Below are positions 25,277 to 34,645 of a DNA stretch of 64,000 nucleotides, piece after piece. Numbering within the stretch: the first letter of the stretch is position 1; each line of letters begins with the position of its first letter. The translations under genes and the position numbers were made by a program. The notes beneath the pieces are model-generated. The model was not told the DNA's origin. It saw only the letters and a list, made by a program, of their open reading frames with translations, and made no database searches. The stretch is from NCBI RefSeq assembly GCF_022668875.1, contig NZ_JAKGCR010000023.1:1-64000 (forward strand), read 5' to 3'. Origin of the DNA: Domibacillus sp. PGB-M46. Lineage in GTDB: Bacteria; Bacillota; Bacilli; Bacillales; Domibacillaceae.

Positions 25277-25465
25277 TTAACATTTGCTTCCATAGATACC
25301 TATATGGGACTGGCTTTTCATCACAGAGAAACAAATATGTGGTAACTCAACATTTCGGAGTAATTTCATTAGCAAAGGATTTTCTGGTTCGACTTTAGCT
25401 TCAACTCTAATAAAGTTTAAATACTCAAACACATAATCTACCGTCATCATAGCGTTAAGTAACAA
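25277..25465 (-). CDS. Hypothetical protein, up to 62 aa
   Basis: Not recognised. TTG 25465 has GAAGG about nine bases upstream and follows the dehydrogenase stop by 12 bases. The frame reads VDYVFEYLNFIRVEAKVEPE, then LLRNVELPHICFSVMKSQSH. It may be a small gene of the pentose operon or the remnant of a larger deleted one (for example a sugar-acid dehydratase gene), but nothing diagnostic is visible. Confidence 0.35.
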   Translation of the reverse strand: MLLNAMMTVDYVFEYLNFIRVEAKVEPENPLLMKLLRNVELPHICFSVMKSQSHIGIYGSKC

Positions 25466-25477
25466 GCGTGGACACCT

Positions 25478-26473
25478 TCACTTAACGTTATACCTTAAGT
25501 CCCACTGAGCCCGAATTGCATCCATCGTACCCATAATATCGACCGTTTCATCGATAGGCATGACCGAACTCCCTGTTTTCCCCATAAGAAGACACCTCAT
25601 CGCTTCAAGTGCTTGGAAATTTTGCCCCCCTAATGTCCGGTCATCTTTGAAGGTTTCAGGCTCTCCGTCGTTCGGATAGAGTGTGGCCTTCTTTGCGGCT
25701 AAAAACTCAGGAATGTGGATTTTACCCTTTGTACCGTACAACCAGGCATCGTTGTTCATCTGAAGTCGGACAGAACCTTGCAGAGCGGCCATTGCCCCCC
25801 CTTCGTATTCGAAAATTACAGAATATTGCTCGTCTACTCCGGTTTCCCCAATATGAGCGGAACTTACAATCCTCGATGGCTGCATCCCAAACACCATTGA
25901 AGCTAATGAGACTGGATAAATGCCTGCATCGAGCAGCGTACCGCCGCCGAGTTCCTTGTTCAGCAGACGACCTTCTGGGTTCCAGCCGGCATCGAAGCCG
26001 AACTCGGCCTTGAGTAGTTTAACCTCCCCAACCCGACCATCCGCCAGCCATTTCCTGACCTGGACGATCGCCGGTAGAAACCGGGTCCACATAGCTTCCA
26101 TCACGAACAAACCGCGCTCTCTCGCATAGTCGGCGATTTCCCGCGCTTCGTCCGCATTCATTGTGAATGGTTTTTCGCACAGCACAGATTTGCCTCTGCG
26201 CAGGCAGTCCATCACGTTATCCTTATGAGCCGGATGGATGGTGCCAATATAAACTATGTCGATCTCTGGATCATGCGTCAATTCCTTGTAGCTGCCGTAG
26301 GCGCGCGAAACGCTGAATTTGGCCGCAAATTGCTCTGCTTTTTCCTTTGATCGTGCTGCTACGGCACATACCTTCGCGCCAGGCGTATTTACAAGCTCGC
26401 TCGTAAAGCTGTTCGAAATACCACCAAGCCCTAAAATACCCCAGCGAATGACTCTCTGATTTTGTTCCGTCAC
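25478..26473 (-). CDS. Gfo/Idh/MocA-family oxidoreductase (D-xylose/dihydrodiol dehydrogenase-like), 331 aa
   Basis: NAD(P)-dependent sugar or polyol dehydrogenase. N-terminal Rossmann fold IRWGILGLGGISNSFTSEL (~9-27), the EKP motif VLCEKPFTMNADEA with the conserved lysine (~97), and EAMWTRFLPAIVQVRKWL, typical of the dimeric dihydrodiol/D-xylose 1-dehydrogenase group. The C-terminal sheet domain has GGGTLLDAGIYPVSLASMVF. Start is GTG 26473 after AAGGA. Next to a lactonase and a xylose symporter, the fitting reaction is xylose to xylono-lactone. Other members of this group act on glucose or dihydrodiols, so the substrate needs testing. Confidence 0.8.
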   Translation of the reverse strand: MTEQNQRVIRWGILGLGGISNSFTSELVNTPGAKVCAVAARSKEKAEQFAAKFSVSRAYGSYKELTHDPEIDIVYIGTIHPAHKDNVMDCLRRGKSVLCEKPFTMNADEAREIADYARERGLFVMEAMWTRFLPAIVQVRKWLADGRVGEVKLLKAEFGFDAGWNPEGRLLNKELGGGTLLDAGIYPVSLASMVFGMQPSRIVSSAHIGETGVDEQYSVIFEYEGGAMAALQGSVRLQMNNDAWLYGTKGKIHIPEFLAAKKATLYPNDGEPETFKDDRTLGGQNFQALEAMRCLLMGKTGSSVMPIDETVDIMGTMDAIRAQWDLRYNVK

Positions 26474-26879
26474 TTTCCTTCATCCTTTCGCGTTAAACTA
26501 GAATTATCATTAATCTGAAATCTTTTTCCACTTCTTTTTTTGTATAGTTGTTCGATGGATAATATTATCCTTGTGTGCAATTCTCAGTCCATCAGAGTGT
26601 TTAACCCTTTCTATTTCTGATTAGTAACCCCTTTCATGATAGCGCTATCATTTGGTGACAGTCAAACCCTATCTTAATAGGGAATCTTAAAAAGTGAGGT
26701 ATCCTATTCCGTCGAATAAAAAATTGTACTATTATTCCTGTTGCAAGAGCTGCAATTTAAAGAGGGGATAATACTCCCGTTGCGAAATTAATTATTTATA
26801 TTATACAAATTAAACAGATAGATAAAAATACTGTGTTTGCTTTTTAAAGCAAATCCTCTCGAATCTTATAACTTTTGTT
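26474..26879. other. Regulatory/intergenic region upstream of the dehydrogenase
   Basis: No gene is seen. It holds the 14-bp palindrome at 26637-26650 and, from about 26880, a decayed copy of the HTH module. No similarity to the module leader is seen here. Confidence 0.5.
26637..26650. promoter_or_regulatory. cre-like/LacI-type operator
   Basis: TGATAGCGCTATCA is a perfect palindrome that also fits the CcpA consensus TGWNANCGNTNWCA. It lies about 165 bases before the dehydrogenase start. Either CcpA or a LacI-family regulator could bind it. Confidence 0.6.
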
Positions 26880-27795
26880 TATACTTATGTACAGGATGGA
26901 AAAGTAAAGCCTGTAGAAGTTCCCCCGGAAGGCCATCAAGGACTTGTTTTTTCTAAAGAAGAGATTTGAAACCATACCTAAAACGCTGGAAAGGTAACTT
27001 TAAAACAGGCGGCAGAAGACCTGCAGACAAACCGGAATTTCATTGCGGCTTATATTAAGGAAGGGAGTCTTCCCACTTCTGAAGGACAAGTAAGAGGAAG
27101 AATAATTCTTCTTATTCAAGAAAGCGATCTTAAAGAATTCAGTGAGCTGCACGAAAAGAAAATCTGGGAAGGCCGGCTTTCCCAGCGGTAATACTACAAT
27201 AAAAAAGCCAAAGAAGCTGTATATCAGCGCTTTTCTTCCCCTTCCATTCCAGAAGCAAGACTTATGCACAAAGGGTTAGGGGACTGGTATTTTGTCGTGC
27301 CGGGGACCGACGATACATTCAGCTACATGGAAAGCATATATACATAGGTTAACATCTGACTATTCCTTTGAAATGGGCAAGCACAGTACGAAGCCTGGAT
27401 ATGCAGTGCTGAATCTGCCGGCCGTCTATTCCCTCACTTATCAATTGATGGATCTGCTTTATCAGCAGGTGCCAGTGGCCAATCTATATATGGAACGGTT
27501 AAAGGACCGGTGGATCATTCACTTGAAAGATGCCCGGTTAAATGGTGTTTCGGTTGAGTTAGCTGACTTTATAAAACGTTCGGCTAAACAGGGACGTGTG
27601 CGTTATGTTCCGGAATATGGGGCGCTTAGTATTGAATCACAGGAGGAATTGCTGTCGGTTTCGCTGTCTGTGGATATTAAGGACTGGCTGCGCAAAAAAG
27701 GAGAACAGACAGGCAAGAGTATGCAGGATATTGCTGCGGAGATCCTTGAAGAAGCATACCAAAGAGAAAGGAATTTAAATAAACATATAGATTAA
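26880..27795 (+). pseudogene. HTH/RHH protein copy D, frameshifted and 5'-truncated
   Basis: The sequence matches the intact protein from about residue 28 to the end. The first and second HTH regions are frameshifted and contain stops (for example around 26960-27000 and 27190). From 27292 a frame of 167 codons is open to the end (PGYAVLNLPAVYSLTYQLMD, then DWLRKKGEQTGKSMQDIAAE). The C-terminal half is again the best-kept part. Confidence 0.8.
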
Positions 27796-28001
27796 AACAC
27801 ACTGGAGTTGATCAAAAAAGGCAGCTCTGTAATTGTTTCTTTCACCAGTTTACTACAAGTATTGTGTTTGAATTTTATTTTTGAATTATACACATAATTA
27901 ATTATGTTAAAACCATCTATCTTTAGTCTGCTTTAGCTAATTCTTATAAAAATTTAGATACCTATTCTCTTTTGTAAGAATTGCCAAAACAAAAACCTTT
28001 T

Positions 28002-28040
28002 CCTTCTATATTTTCAATTGGAAATTGAAAATATAGAAGG
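28002..28040 (-). terminator. Terminator of the chromate transporter operon
   Basis: A perfect 18-bp inverted repeat (CCTTCTATATTTTCAATT) with a 3-base loop; AAAAGG/T-rich flank on the minus strand. Confidence 0.75.
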
Positions 28041-28100
28041 AAGAGATGACAAGATACAATATCCTTAATATTAATAACCGTTCGCTTTGTTATATACTTT

Positions 28101-28640
28101 TTATGAATAAAGTGCAATACCAGCTAGGCCGGCAAATAAGATAATGGAAGCAGGATGGGCCTTTAATTTTGCCAGTGCAATAAGAGAAATAAAGAAGATA
28201 ATAATCAGGCTAATTGAGTGGATAGAAAGAGAGCCGATCATGTGGCTTGATAGAGCAAATTTAATCGCCGCATATGCGATTAACCCTACAACAATAGGGC
28301 GAAGCATGTAAAAAGCAGACTTAACAGTCCGGTTGTCATTTACTTTTGAGAAAAAGGCAGCTACGATTAAGATAATTGCTAGAGACGGAAGTACCATTGC
28401 TACGGCTGAAACAACTGCACCCACTATGCCAGCTGTTTCATAGCCTACTACAATAGCACTGTTTGTCGCAATGGGTCCTGGTGACATACTGGCTACTGCA
28501 ATAATATCTGTGAATTGGCGCGTTGACATCCATCCATACTTCACTACTTCCGCTTCAATTACTGGGATGATCGCATAGCCGCCTCCAAATGAAAGGAGTC
28601 CTGTTAAAAAAAATGTTTTAAACAATAACCATAGTGTCAT
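28101..28640 (-). CDS. ywrA: Chromate transporter ChrA-type subunit (second half), ~179 aa
   Basis: Short-chain CHR-family membrane protein; two such proteins encoded side by side form the exporter. Typical motif LLSFGGGYAIIPVIEAEVV (~14-32), then SMSPGPIATNSAIVVGYETA. About six hydrophobic segments. ATG 28640 is chosen because the GGAGG site directly abuts the other ATG at 28646. Starts 12-18 bases after its partner, in the arrangement of ywrB-ywrA of B. subtilis. It confers chromate efflux in some bacteria; the physiological substrate may be another oxyanion. Confidence 0.85.
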   Translation of the reverse strand: MTLWLLFKTFFLTGLLSFGGGYAIIPVIEAEVVKYGWMSTRQFTDIIAVASMSPGPIATNSAIVVGYETAGIVGAVVSAVAMVLPSLAIILIVAAFFSKVNDNRTVKSAFYMLRPIVVGLIAYAAIKFALSSHMIGSLSIHSISLIIIFFISLIALAKLKAHPASIILFAGLAGIALYS

Positions 28641-28658
28641 CTCCATCCCTCCCCTTTG

Positions 28659-29273
28659 TTATATATTCGCTCCCATAAAATAATCCAGCTGGTTTTCTCT
28701 GGCATCTATCGAAGTTTCCTTCCCTAACTTTGCTCTTATATTTACTAAAATGATCCCCAAAAAGGCAGACCCGATAATCAGGAGCATTGGATGAACCTGT
28801 AAAAAAAGCAGCAGGAAAACAGAAAGAATAAAAGCTACAATCGTTGTTTTATCAATAAGAGCCGATCCTTTAATTTTGTACGCCGCAAAGGTAATCATCG
28901 CCACAACCGCCGGCCTAATGCCTTCAAAGGCTGCATCTACTTTGGGATTATCTTTAAAAGCAATATAGAAAATGCCCAGTAACAGCACAATTAAAAAGGT
29001 AGGAATCATCACACCAATCGTTGCTGCAAAAGCTCCTCTCACTCCCGCCACCCTATAGCCAGTAAACGTTGCTGAATTAATCGCAACAGCACCTGGTACA
29101 GAGCCGGCAAGGGCAAATACATCGGTTACATCCTTTTCCTCAAGCCACTGTTTTTTCGTTACGATTTCTCTCTCTATCACCGGAATCATGGCATAGCCCC
29201 CTCCGAATGTGACAGGAGCAATTTTGAAAAAGGTAATAAAGATATCCAACAGAAGTTTCCACTCCTTTTTCAT
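28659..29273 (-). CDS. ywrB: Chromate transporter ChrA-type subunit (first half), 204 aa
   Basis: Partner of the next gene. Motifs VTFGGGYAMIPVIEREIVTK (~20-39) and GSVPGAVAINSATFTGYRVA are the CHR signature. Ribosome binding site AAGGAG before ATG 29273. The ROK regulator lies about 650 bases upstream and transcribes the same way, but a terminator-like hairpin lies between them. Confidence 0.85.
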   Translation of the reverse strand: MKKEWKLLLDIFITFFKIAPVTFGGGYAMIPVIEREIVTKKQWLEEKDVTDVFALAGSVPGAVAINSATFTGYRVAGVRGAFAATIGVMIPTFLIVLLLGIFYIAFKDNPKVDAAFEGIRPAVVAMITFAAYKIKGSALIDKTTIVAFILSVFLLLFLQVHPMLLIIGSAFLGIILVNIRAKLGKETSIDARENQLDYFMGANI

Positions 29274-29930
29274 GACGCCCTCTCCTTTTTAAACTCTATA
29301 AATTCTTGTCTTTGGATTTATGCAGCTTATTAGGTAAAAATAAAGCCTTTTTGGTTTCTATCTGCTTTGAGCTGTTTAACAACAGGAATATTAATGCTGA
29401 CATCCCTTGTATAACTCCTATGTTTAAATAAAATACTAGTTCTATAATTAATGAAAAAACAAAGCATCAAAGAGGTTTATATTGGATAATTTTTTCTTCT
29501 TTCTTAGAGTACCACACTTTATTCCAAAACGGAACAAAGTAGATAAGCTTTTTCCCATTTTGGTATTAACTTTTTAGAAATCCATTAAACTTTATTATTT
29601 TCACAAAAAAAAGACCGAGAAAGCTTCGACCTTTTCCTATTTCTTATTCAACAAATGTATCCGTTCGTATTGTAGAGCCAGCCATCACTTGTCTATATGC
29701 ATAAGCTAATTGCTAATTCAGTGGATCTAGAACGAATAATAAATACATAAAAAAATCCATAACATTCTATTTTTGATATGGAGGTTCTTTAACATTCCTC
29801 TTTTAAGACCTCAACTAAACTTTCCAACATTTACAAAAAATATTGACAAAGCATTAGCTGCGTTAGTTTAGCGTGGAAATCAACATTGCCCCTTAACATA
29901 GCTTTTTCAAAATTAAGCTTATGCTTGAAA
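29274..29930. other. Intergenic region, 650 bp, no gene seen
   Basis: AT-rich with no convincing frame. A weak hairpin with an eight-T run on the minus strand near 29605-29640 may end the ROK transcript. At 29845-29880 a plus-strand TTGACA is followed by GTTAGTTTAG, which resembles half of the XylR-type operator arm. Confidence 0.4.
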
Positions 29931-31115
29931 TTAAAAGGATTGATCGTCAAACCATTCATAAAATACTTGCACTGCCGCCCCAATCGAAGCCGCATTTTCT
30001 CCGAGTGCTCCTTTTCTAATCACCACATGATCTTTTCGAGAGTATATATACTGCTTAGCCGTTTGTATCACTTTATGATAGTAATCATCCGACTGATAAA
30101 TTAACTTTCCATGGAGTACTACTTCTGCTGGATGTAAAATATTGATCATATTTGCAATGCCAATCCCATAATAATAAGCGGCTTCCATTACAATATCTTG
30201 TATAGCAGAGTCTTGCTCCCTCAACCCTTTTAAAATATCTTCAGTAAGCTCAGATTGGGATTTGTTTGAGAAGCGTTCTCCTTCTAGCTTTTCAAAAATA
30301 GCATTTAATGATGCATAAGCCGTTAAACAGCCTTCATTTCCACACGCACATTTTCTGCCGCCTGGCTGAATAATCATATGGCCGTAAGAGTTGGAATCCC
30401 CTTCCTTATTATTTAAAAAGCGGCCTTCACTTATATAACCGCAGCGAATTGCATAACCATTCATACAGTATAAGATATTGCCTTCATCTAACATCTGAAA
30501 ATAGTATTCTGCGAGCGCAGCCATATCTGCTCCATTATTTAACGTGATCTTGCCCGAAAAAGTACGTGATAGGATTTCGTTAACAGGAACGTTCATCCAC
30601 CCATTCCCCAGAAATGCTTCAGGATTCAAAATAATACCCTTTTTACGGTCTAGTGGGCCAACTGCTCCAATCCCAATTCCAATTAAATCGTCTTTGGATA
30701 ACTTTTGTTTTTCTTGAAAATCCTGAATGGTTTCCTCAATAAGCTTCATGGTCTTTTCGGGAGTGTGTTCTTTGGTTAAAGAATAATTTCTTTGCATAAT
30801 CATCTTGATCTTCATATTAAACAAATTAATATTCATATGTGTCCGGGCTATCTCAATGCCAATTAAATAGCCTGCATGAGGAACAATATCATAAAGAACA
30901 GGAGGGCGTCCTCCATTTGCCTCCCCATAACCCGACACTTGAATAAGACCCAACTGTTCGAGCTCATAAATCATTCGGGTTATAGTTGTTTTAGGTACTT
31001 GGAATTTTGATAATAACTCTTTTTTTGAAATAGGACCTTTTCTGTGAACTAATTTATATAATGATTTTTTGATTTCATTTTTTTTGGAAGTGTCTTCTAA
31101 AAACGCTCTTAACAT
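29931..31115 (-). CDS. ROK-family transcriptional repressor (XylR/NagC type), 394 aa
   Basis: Sugar-responsive regulator. Residues 15-70 are a winged HTH (HRKGPISKKELLSKFQVPKT, then TITRMIYELEQLGLIQ). Residues 85-390 are the ROK sugar-kinase-like domain with GIGIGAVGPLD, the zinc-binding CACGNEGCLTAYASL (~255-269) and GLGEN-like GALGENAASIGAA. AGAAGGG precedes the ATG. B. subtilis XylR is of this type and length, and a XylR-type operator lies at 23868, so it may control the pentose genes. The two are 6 kb apart and separated by chrA genes, so this link is tentative. Confidence 0.85.
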   Translation of the reverse strand: MLRAFLEDTSKKNEIKKSLYKLVHRKGPISKKELLSKFQVPKTTITRMIYELEQLGLIQVSGYGEANGGRPPVLYDIVPHAGYLIGIEIARTHMNINLFNMKIKMIMQRNYSLTKEHTPEKTMKLIEETIQDFQEKQKLSKDDLIGIGIGAVGPLDRKKGIILNPEAFLGNGWMNVPVNEILSRTFSGKITLNNGADMAALAEYYFQMLDEGNILYCMNGYAIRCGYISEGRFLNNKEGDSNSYGHMIIQPGGRKCACGNEGCLTAYASLNAIFEKLEGERFSNKSQSELTEDILKGLREQDSAIQDIVMEAAYYYGIGIANMINILHPAEVVLHGKLIYQSDDYYHKVIQTAKQYIYSRKDHVVIRKGALGENAASIGAAVQVFYEWFDDQSF

Positions 31116-31387
31116 TTTTACACCCTTCTTTCATCTCAACAATTCACTTTATTCTCACCTATATTATAGGATTAATGGGTTTAAGACAATATCTAGAGCT
31201 TTAAGTGTATACAGTTTATCCCGCTTTAAACTTCTCTTTAAATGAATATTTAAGAACGATTCAGTCGAATGTGCTCACTATCATATAAGCTTTGCTAAAT
31301 CTATGCACAAACGAGATCAACAAAGTTCACTATTACTTTTAAATAAAATGGTGGAGGTTCGTACTGGCCTAGACATATAATTCAAAT

Positions 31388-31465
31388 CAAAACACCTTTA
31401 AGTTGTTTTTCAAGTAATGATCTACCTGTCTTTCAACTTAAAAGTGTTTTATTTGTCTCGCTCTA
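31388..31465. mobile_element. Solo end of the IS3-family element
   Basis: AAAACACCTTTAAGTTG pairs with CAACTTAAAAGTGTTTT and is followed by ATTTGTCTCGCTCTAT, the same order as the left end of the element at 21165-22215. No transposase remains. It could also terminate transcripts. Confidence 0.6.
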
Positions 31466-31495
31466 TCGTACATTCCCTTTAGAAAAATTAATGTG

Positions 31496-31906
31496 CTATT
31501 TATTAATAACGATCGATAATTTATAGTTTACGTAATTGTTCAATTCTGTTAAAAATTCATTTAATACTTCATTAGAAGGAAATTTACATTCAAGAAGGTA
31601 ACAGCCATCCCCACTGACTTTATAATTATTGATTACATATTTCTCTTGTGTTTTAATGAACGACAGATAAGGCTGATGATGAGTGCTTTGTGTCATGATC
31701 GTTAGAAAAGCATGTATATAAAACCCTAATTTGACTTGGTTAACTTTAATGGTATATCCCTCAATAATGCCATTATCCTCTAGCTTTCTAACTCTAGCTG
31801 AAGCAGCTTGTCCAGTTAAATGGACTTTCTTACCTAACTCTTTCATCGTAATGCGATTGTTCTTAGATAATTCCTCTAAAATACGCATATCTGTGCTATC
31901 TAACAT
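31496..31906 (-). CDS. Lrp/AsnC-family transcriptional regulator, 136 aa
   Basis: Residues 1-60 are the Lrp HTH (DSTDMRILEELSKNNRITMK, then LTGQAASARVRKLEDNGII). The C-terminal RAM domain has FLTIMTQSTHH and a conserved NNYKVSGDGCYLLECKF. Short but complete for the family. Divergent from the MBL-fold hydrolase gene across 117 bases, so it probably regulates that gene and itself; the effector may be an amino acid. Confidence 0.85.
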   Translation of the reverse strand: MLDSTDMRILEELSKNNRITMKELGKKVHLTGQAASARVRKLEDNGIIEGYTIKVNQVKLGFYIHAFLTIMTQSTHHQPYLSFIKTQEKYVINNYKVSGDGCYLLECKFPSNEVLNEFLTELNNYVNYKLSIVINK

Positions 31907-32023
31907 TTATTCAATTCCTTTCATTAATCAAGTGAAACAGTGAAAAGACTTGATTTAATTCATGTATTTTTCAATTGGTCATAGTATAAGCTATACGTAC
32001 ATCAAATAAAAGGAGTTATAAAT

Positions 32024-32791
32024 ATGAACATACAACAAATTCGAAACGCTACACTAATTGTTGAATATGCAGGGAAAAAGTTTTTAATTGACCCATTTTT
32101 AGCAGAAAAGGGAGTTTATCCACCTTTCCCCTCACTAAGACAAGACGACTCCAATAATCCTTTAGTTAGCTTACCGACATCAATTGATAATATTATTCAT
32201 AATGTAGATGCTGTCATTTTAACCCATCTGCATTTAGATCATTGGGATGATGCTGCCAAAGAGACACTGCCAAAAGACATCAAAATGTTTGTCCAAAATG
32301 AAGAAGATGCTACAGAGGTAAGAAAAGATGGTTTTCAAAATATAGAAGTTTTACAAGAAGATACAGTTTTTGAAGGCATCAAATTAAGTAAAACAAATGG
32401 AGAGCACGGTAGAGGGGAAATACTAAAACTACCATTAATCGGTAAAGTGAGCGGCGTTGTTTTCAAGCATCCAGATGAAAAAACTTTATACATTGCTGGA
32501 GATACAGTGTGGAATAACGATGTTCAAGTATCTATCGAAACACACAAACCAGAAATCATTGTGGTGAATGGTGGGGATAATCAATTTCCTGAAGGCGGTT
32601 CTCTAGTAATGGGGAAAGATGATATCTACGAAGTGCATAAAGCTGCCCCTGAGGCAAAAATTATTTCTGTCCATATGGAAGCTGTTAACCATTGGGCATT
32701 ATCTAGAGAAGAACTAAAAAACTTTATTGAGGAAAAGGGCATTGCCTCTGCTGTTTTAGTTCCAGATGATGGAGAAGCCTACTCATTTTAA
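32024..32791 (+). CDS. MBL-fold metal-dependent hydrolase, 255 aa
   Basis: Metallo-beta-lactamase fold of the UlaG/UPF0173-like group. The metal motif is THLHLDHWDDAAK (~residues 65-77). Further ligands are in TNGEHGRG, GDTVWNN and VHMEAVNHW. The N-terminus NATLIVEYAGKKFLIDPFLA is characteristic of this group. AAAGGAG precedes ATG 32024. The substrate is unknown. The divergent Lrp-type regulator suggests control by a small metabolite. Confidence 0.85.
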   Translation: MNIQQIRNATLIVEYAGKKFLIDPFLAEKGVYPPFPSLRQDDSNNPLVSLPTSIDNIIHNVDAVILTHLHLDHWDDAAKETLPKDIKMFVQNEEDATEVRKDGFQNIEVLQEDTVFEGIKLSKTNGEHGRGEILKLPLIGKVSGVVFKHPDEKTLYIAGDTVWNNDVQVSIETHKPEIIVVNGGDNQFPEGGSLVMGKDDIYEVHKAAPEAKIISVHMEAVNHWALSREELKNFIEEKGIASAVLVPDDGEAYSF

Positions 32792-32902
32792 GAGTGCAAT
32801 CCTTTAGCCTTGTTGATTTAATAAAGAATTAACAATATCTTTAACAAACCTTTTACTTAATAGTAACCATCTACTGTTGGCCAAAAATTGGATAAACCAG
32901 AA

Positions 32903-32941
32903 AGAGACTCATGATAATCAGCCAGTTTATCATGAGTCTCT
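32903..32941. terminator. Terminator between the MBL gene and the MFS gene
   Basis: AGAGACTCATGATAA pairs with TTATCATGAGTCTCT. The core GACTCATGAT is shared with the terminator at 56498-56538. Confidence 0.75.
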
Positions 32942-33052
32942 TATATTTTTATTACGCACGAATAAGATTAAGATTTACACCTGCTTATTTTATCTGCTTT
33001 TCCTGTAAACTACAGTATTCACCTATCCTATGAAAACAGACGAGAATAGTGA

Positions 33053-34501
33053 TTACGCCGTTGTAGACCCCTTTGATTTTGTTTCTCCTTCCGGTGAGCG
33101 AACAAATATAAGCGCCAATACAGCTCCTGCAAAAGCTACCATGCCGGACCAGAAGAATGCTTGTTGAAAGCCCTGGTTCAGAGCGACGACCGAGTCTCCT
33201 GCGGTACTAGAGGCCGTTGTCGCTGCAGCAATTACTACCATGATGGCTAGGCTAATCGCCGCGCCGATCTGGGAAGTAGTATTGTATATGCCAGATACCA
33301 ACCCTGACTCTTCCGGCTTGGCACCTGATATAGCGGCCGTTTGAGCTGGGATATAGGCTAGTCCCCTACCGAGAGAAGCCAATAGTAAAGCCAGTAGAAC
33401 GTTAGCCAAATAATTTCCATCTACTGGTGTGTCGAAGGAAAGCAAGAGCATGGAACCTCCAAGTGCGAGAAATCCAACAAATAGAACGGCTTTTAAACCG
33501 AATTTTTCAACCAATTTTCCAGCTATAAAAATCATAGTAATCGCTATTAGTATCGGCGCCGGAATTAAGGCCGCTCCGGCTTCGAAGGGAGAAAATTTCA
33601 ATACCTGCTGTAAGTACAACATAATGAAATAATTGAATGGAATCCACATTCCATTTAGCATGATAAGCGCAATATTGCCCGCGGCCAAGTTAGGAATCTT
33701 AAAAATGCGAAGTGGCACGAGTGGCTCCTTCTTCTTGGCCTGAATAAAAATAAATATGATGAATAACAAGGCCCCAATAGTCAATGTCCATACAGCAGAG
33801 GGTGAACTCCATCCATTGTGTTCTGCGGTTACAATGCCGTAAACGAACAGGACTATAGCAGCCGTAACGGAGATAGCGCCAGTATAATCGATGCGGCCAT
33901 TTCTACGTATACCTTTCTGTAGGAGCCCTAGGGACAAGACCAAAGCGAGAATACCGATGGGAACGTAGATCAGAAACGTCCACCGCCAGCCCAGCCACTC
34001 CGTAATGATGCCTCCAAGGAATACACCGGCTAATCCACCCGCCGCACCGGAAAGGCCCCAGAAAGCAAGCGCTTTATTCATTTCCTTCGGGTTTGCGGCA
34101 AACAGTTTCATTACACTGGACATTGCAGCCGGTGTAATTAAGGCGGAACCGGCACCCTGGAGTGCACGTGCGACGTTTAGCACCGAATCATTCCAAGCCA
34201 ATCCTGCGAGTAAAGAAGCCAGGGTCAGGATTGAAAATCCCCACATGAATATGCGCCGTTGGCCGAACAAATCGCTCAACTTTCCCCCCAATAGCAGAAA
34301 TCCTCCGAAGAAAATAATATAGGCGTTCATCACCCATTGCAAACTCACCTGCGTATAGCCGAGCCCTTCTTTGATGGCTGGCAGGGCAACCTGCATGATC
34401 GTTGTATCCATGATAGTCAAGAAAAACGCAGTGCACAATAAAGCAAGTGCTTTCCAGCGCTTTGGATCAGGCTGTGCAAGCGTTTGTGGATTTGTTGACA
34501 T
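33053..34501 (-). CDS. MFS transporter, DHA2/EmrB-QacA type (14 TM), 482 aa
   Basis: Proton-driven drug or metabolite exporter. Motif D1-like MDTTIMQVALPAI (~31-43) and motif A GGKLSDLFGQRRIFMWGF (~72-89) are clear, and motif C is near AGGLAGVFLGGIITEWLGWR. About 14 hydrophobic segments fit the DHA2 class. Separate transcription unit before the lipoprotein gene ydhK, which lies upstream on the same strand. Confidence 0.85.
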   Translation of the reverse strand: MSTNPQTLAQPDPKRWKALALLCTAFFLTIMDTTIMQVALPAIKEGLGYTQVSLQWVMNAYIIFFGGFLLLGGKLSDLFGQRRIFMWGFSILTLASLLAGLAWNDSVLNVARALQGAGSALITPAAMSSVMKLFAANPKEMNKALAFWGLSGAAGGLAGVFLGGIITEWLGWRWTFLIYVPIGILALVLSLGLLQKGIRRNGRIDYTGAISVTAAIVLFVYGIVTAEHNGWSSPSAVWTLTIGALLFIIFIFIQAKKKEPLVPLRIFKIPNLAAGNIALIMLNGMWIPFNYFIMLYLQQVLKFSPFEAGAALIPAPILIAITMIFIAGKLVEKFGLKAVLFVGFLALGGSMLLLSFDTPVDGNYLANVLLALLLASLGRGLAYIPAQTAAISGAKPEESGLVSGIYNTTSQIGAAISLAIMVVIAAATTASSTAGDSVVALNQGFQQAFFWSGMVAFAGAVLALIFVRSPEGETKSKGSTTA

Positions 34502-34645
34502 AGTTCAATCTCCTTTAATCTTCAAATTTCATCGATTTTTTAATTATAGGATACCTGTGTATGGTATAAAAGACACAATTTTCTGCCCTTGGCAACAGCA
34601 TTCATTCAAATAATGCACCTAATTCCCTAATGCTTTCTTGTACTC

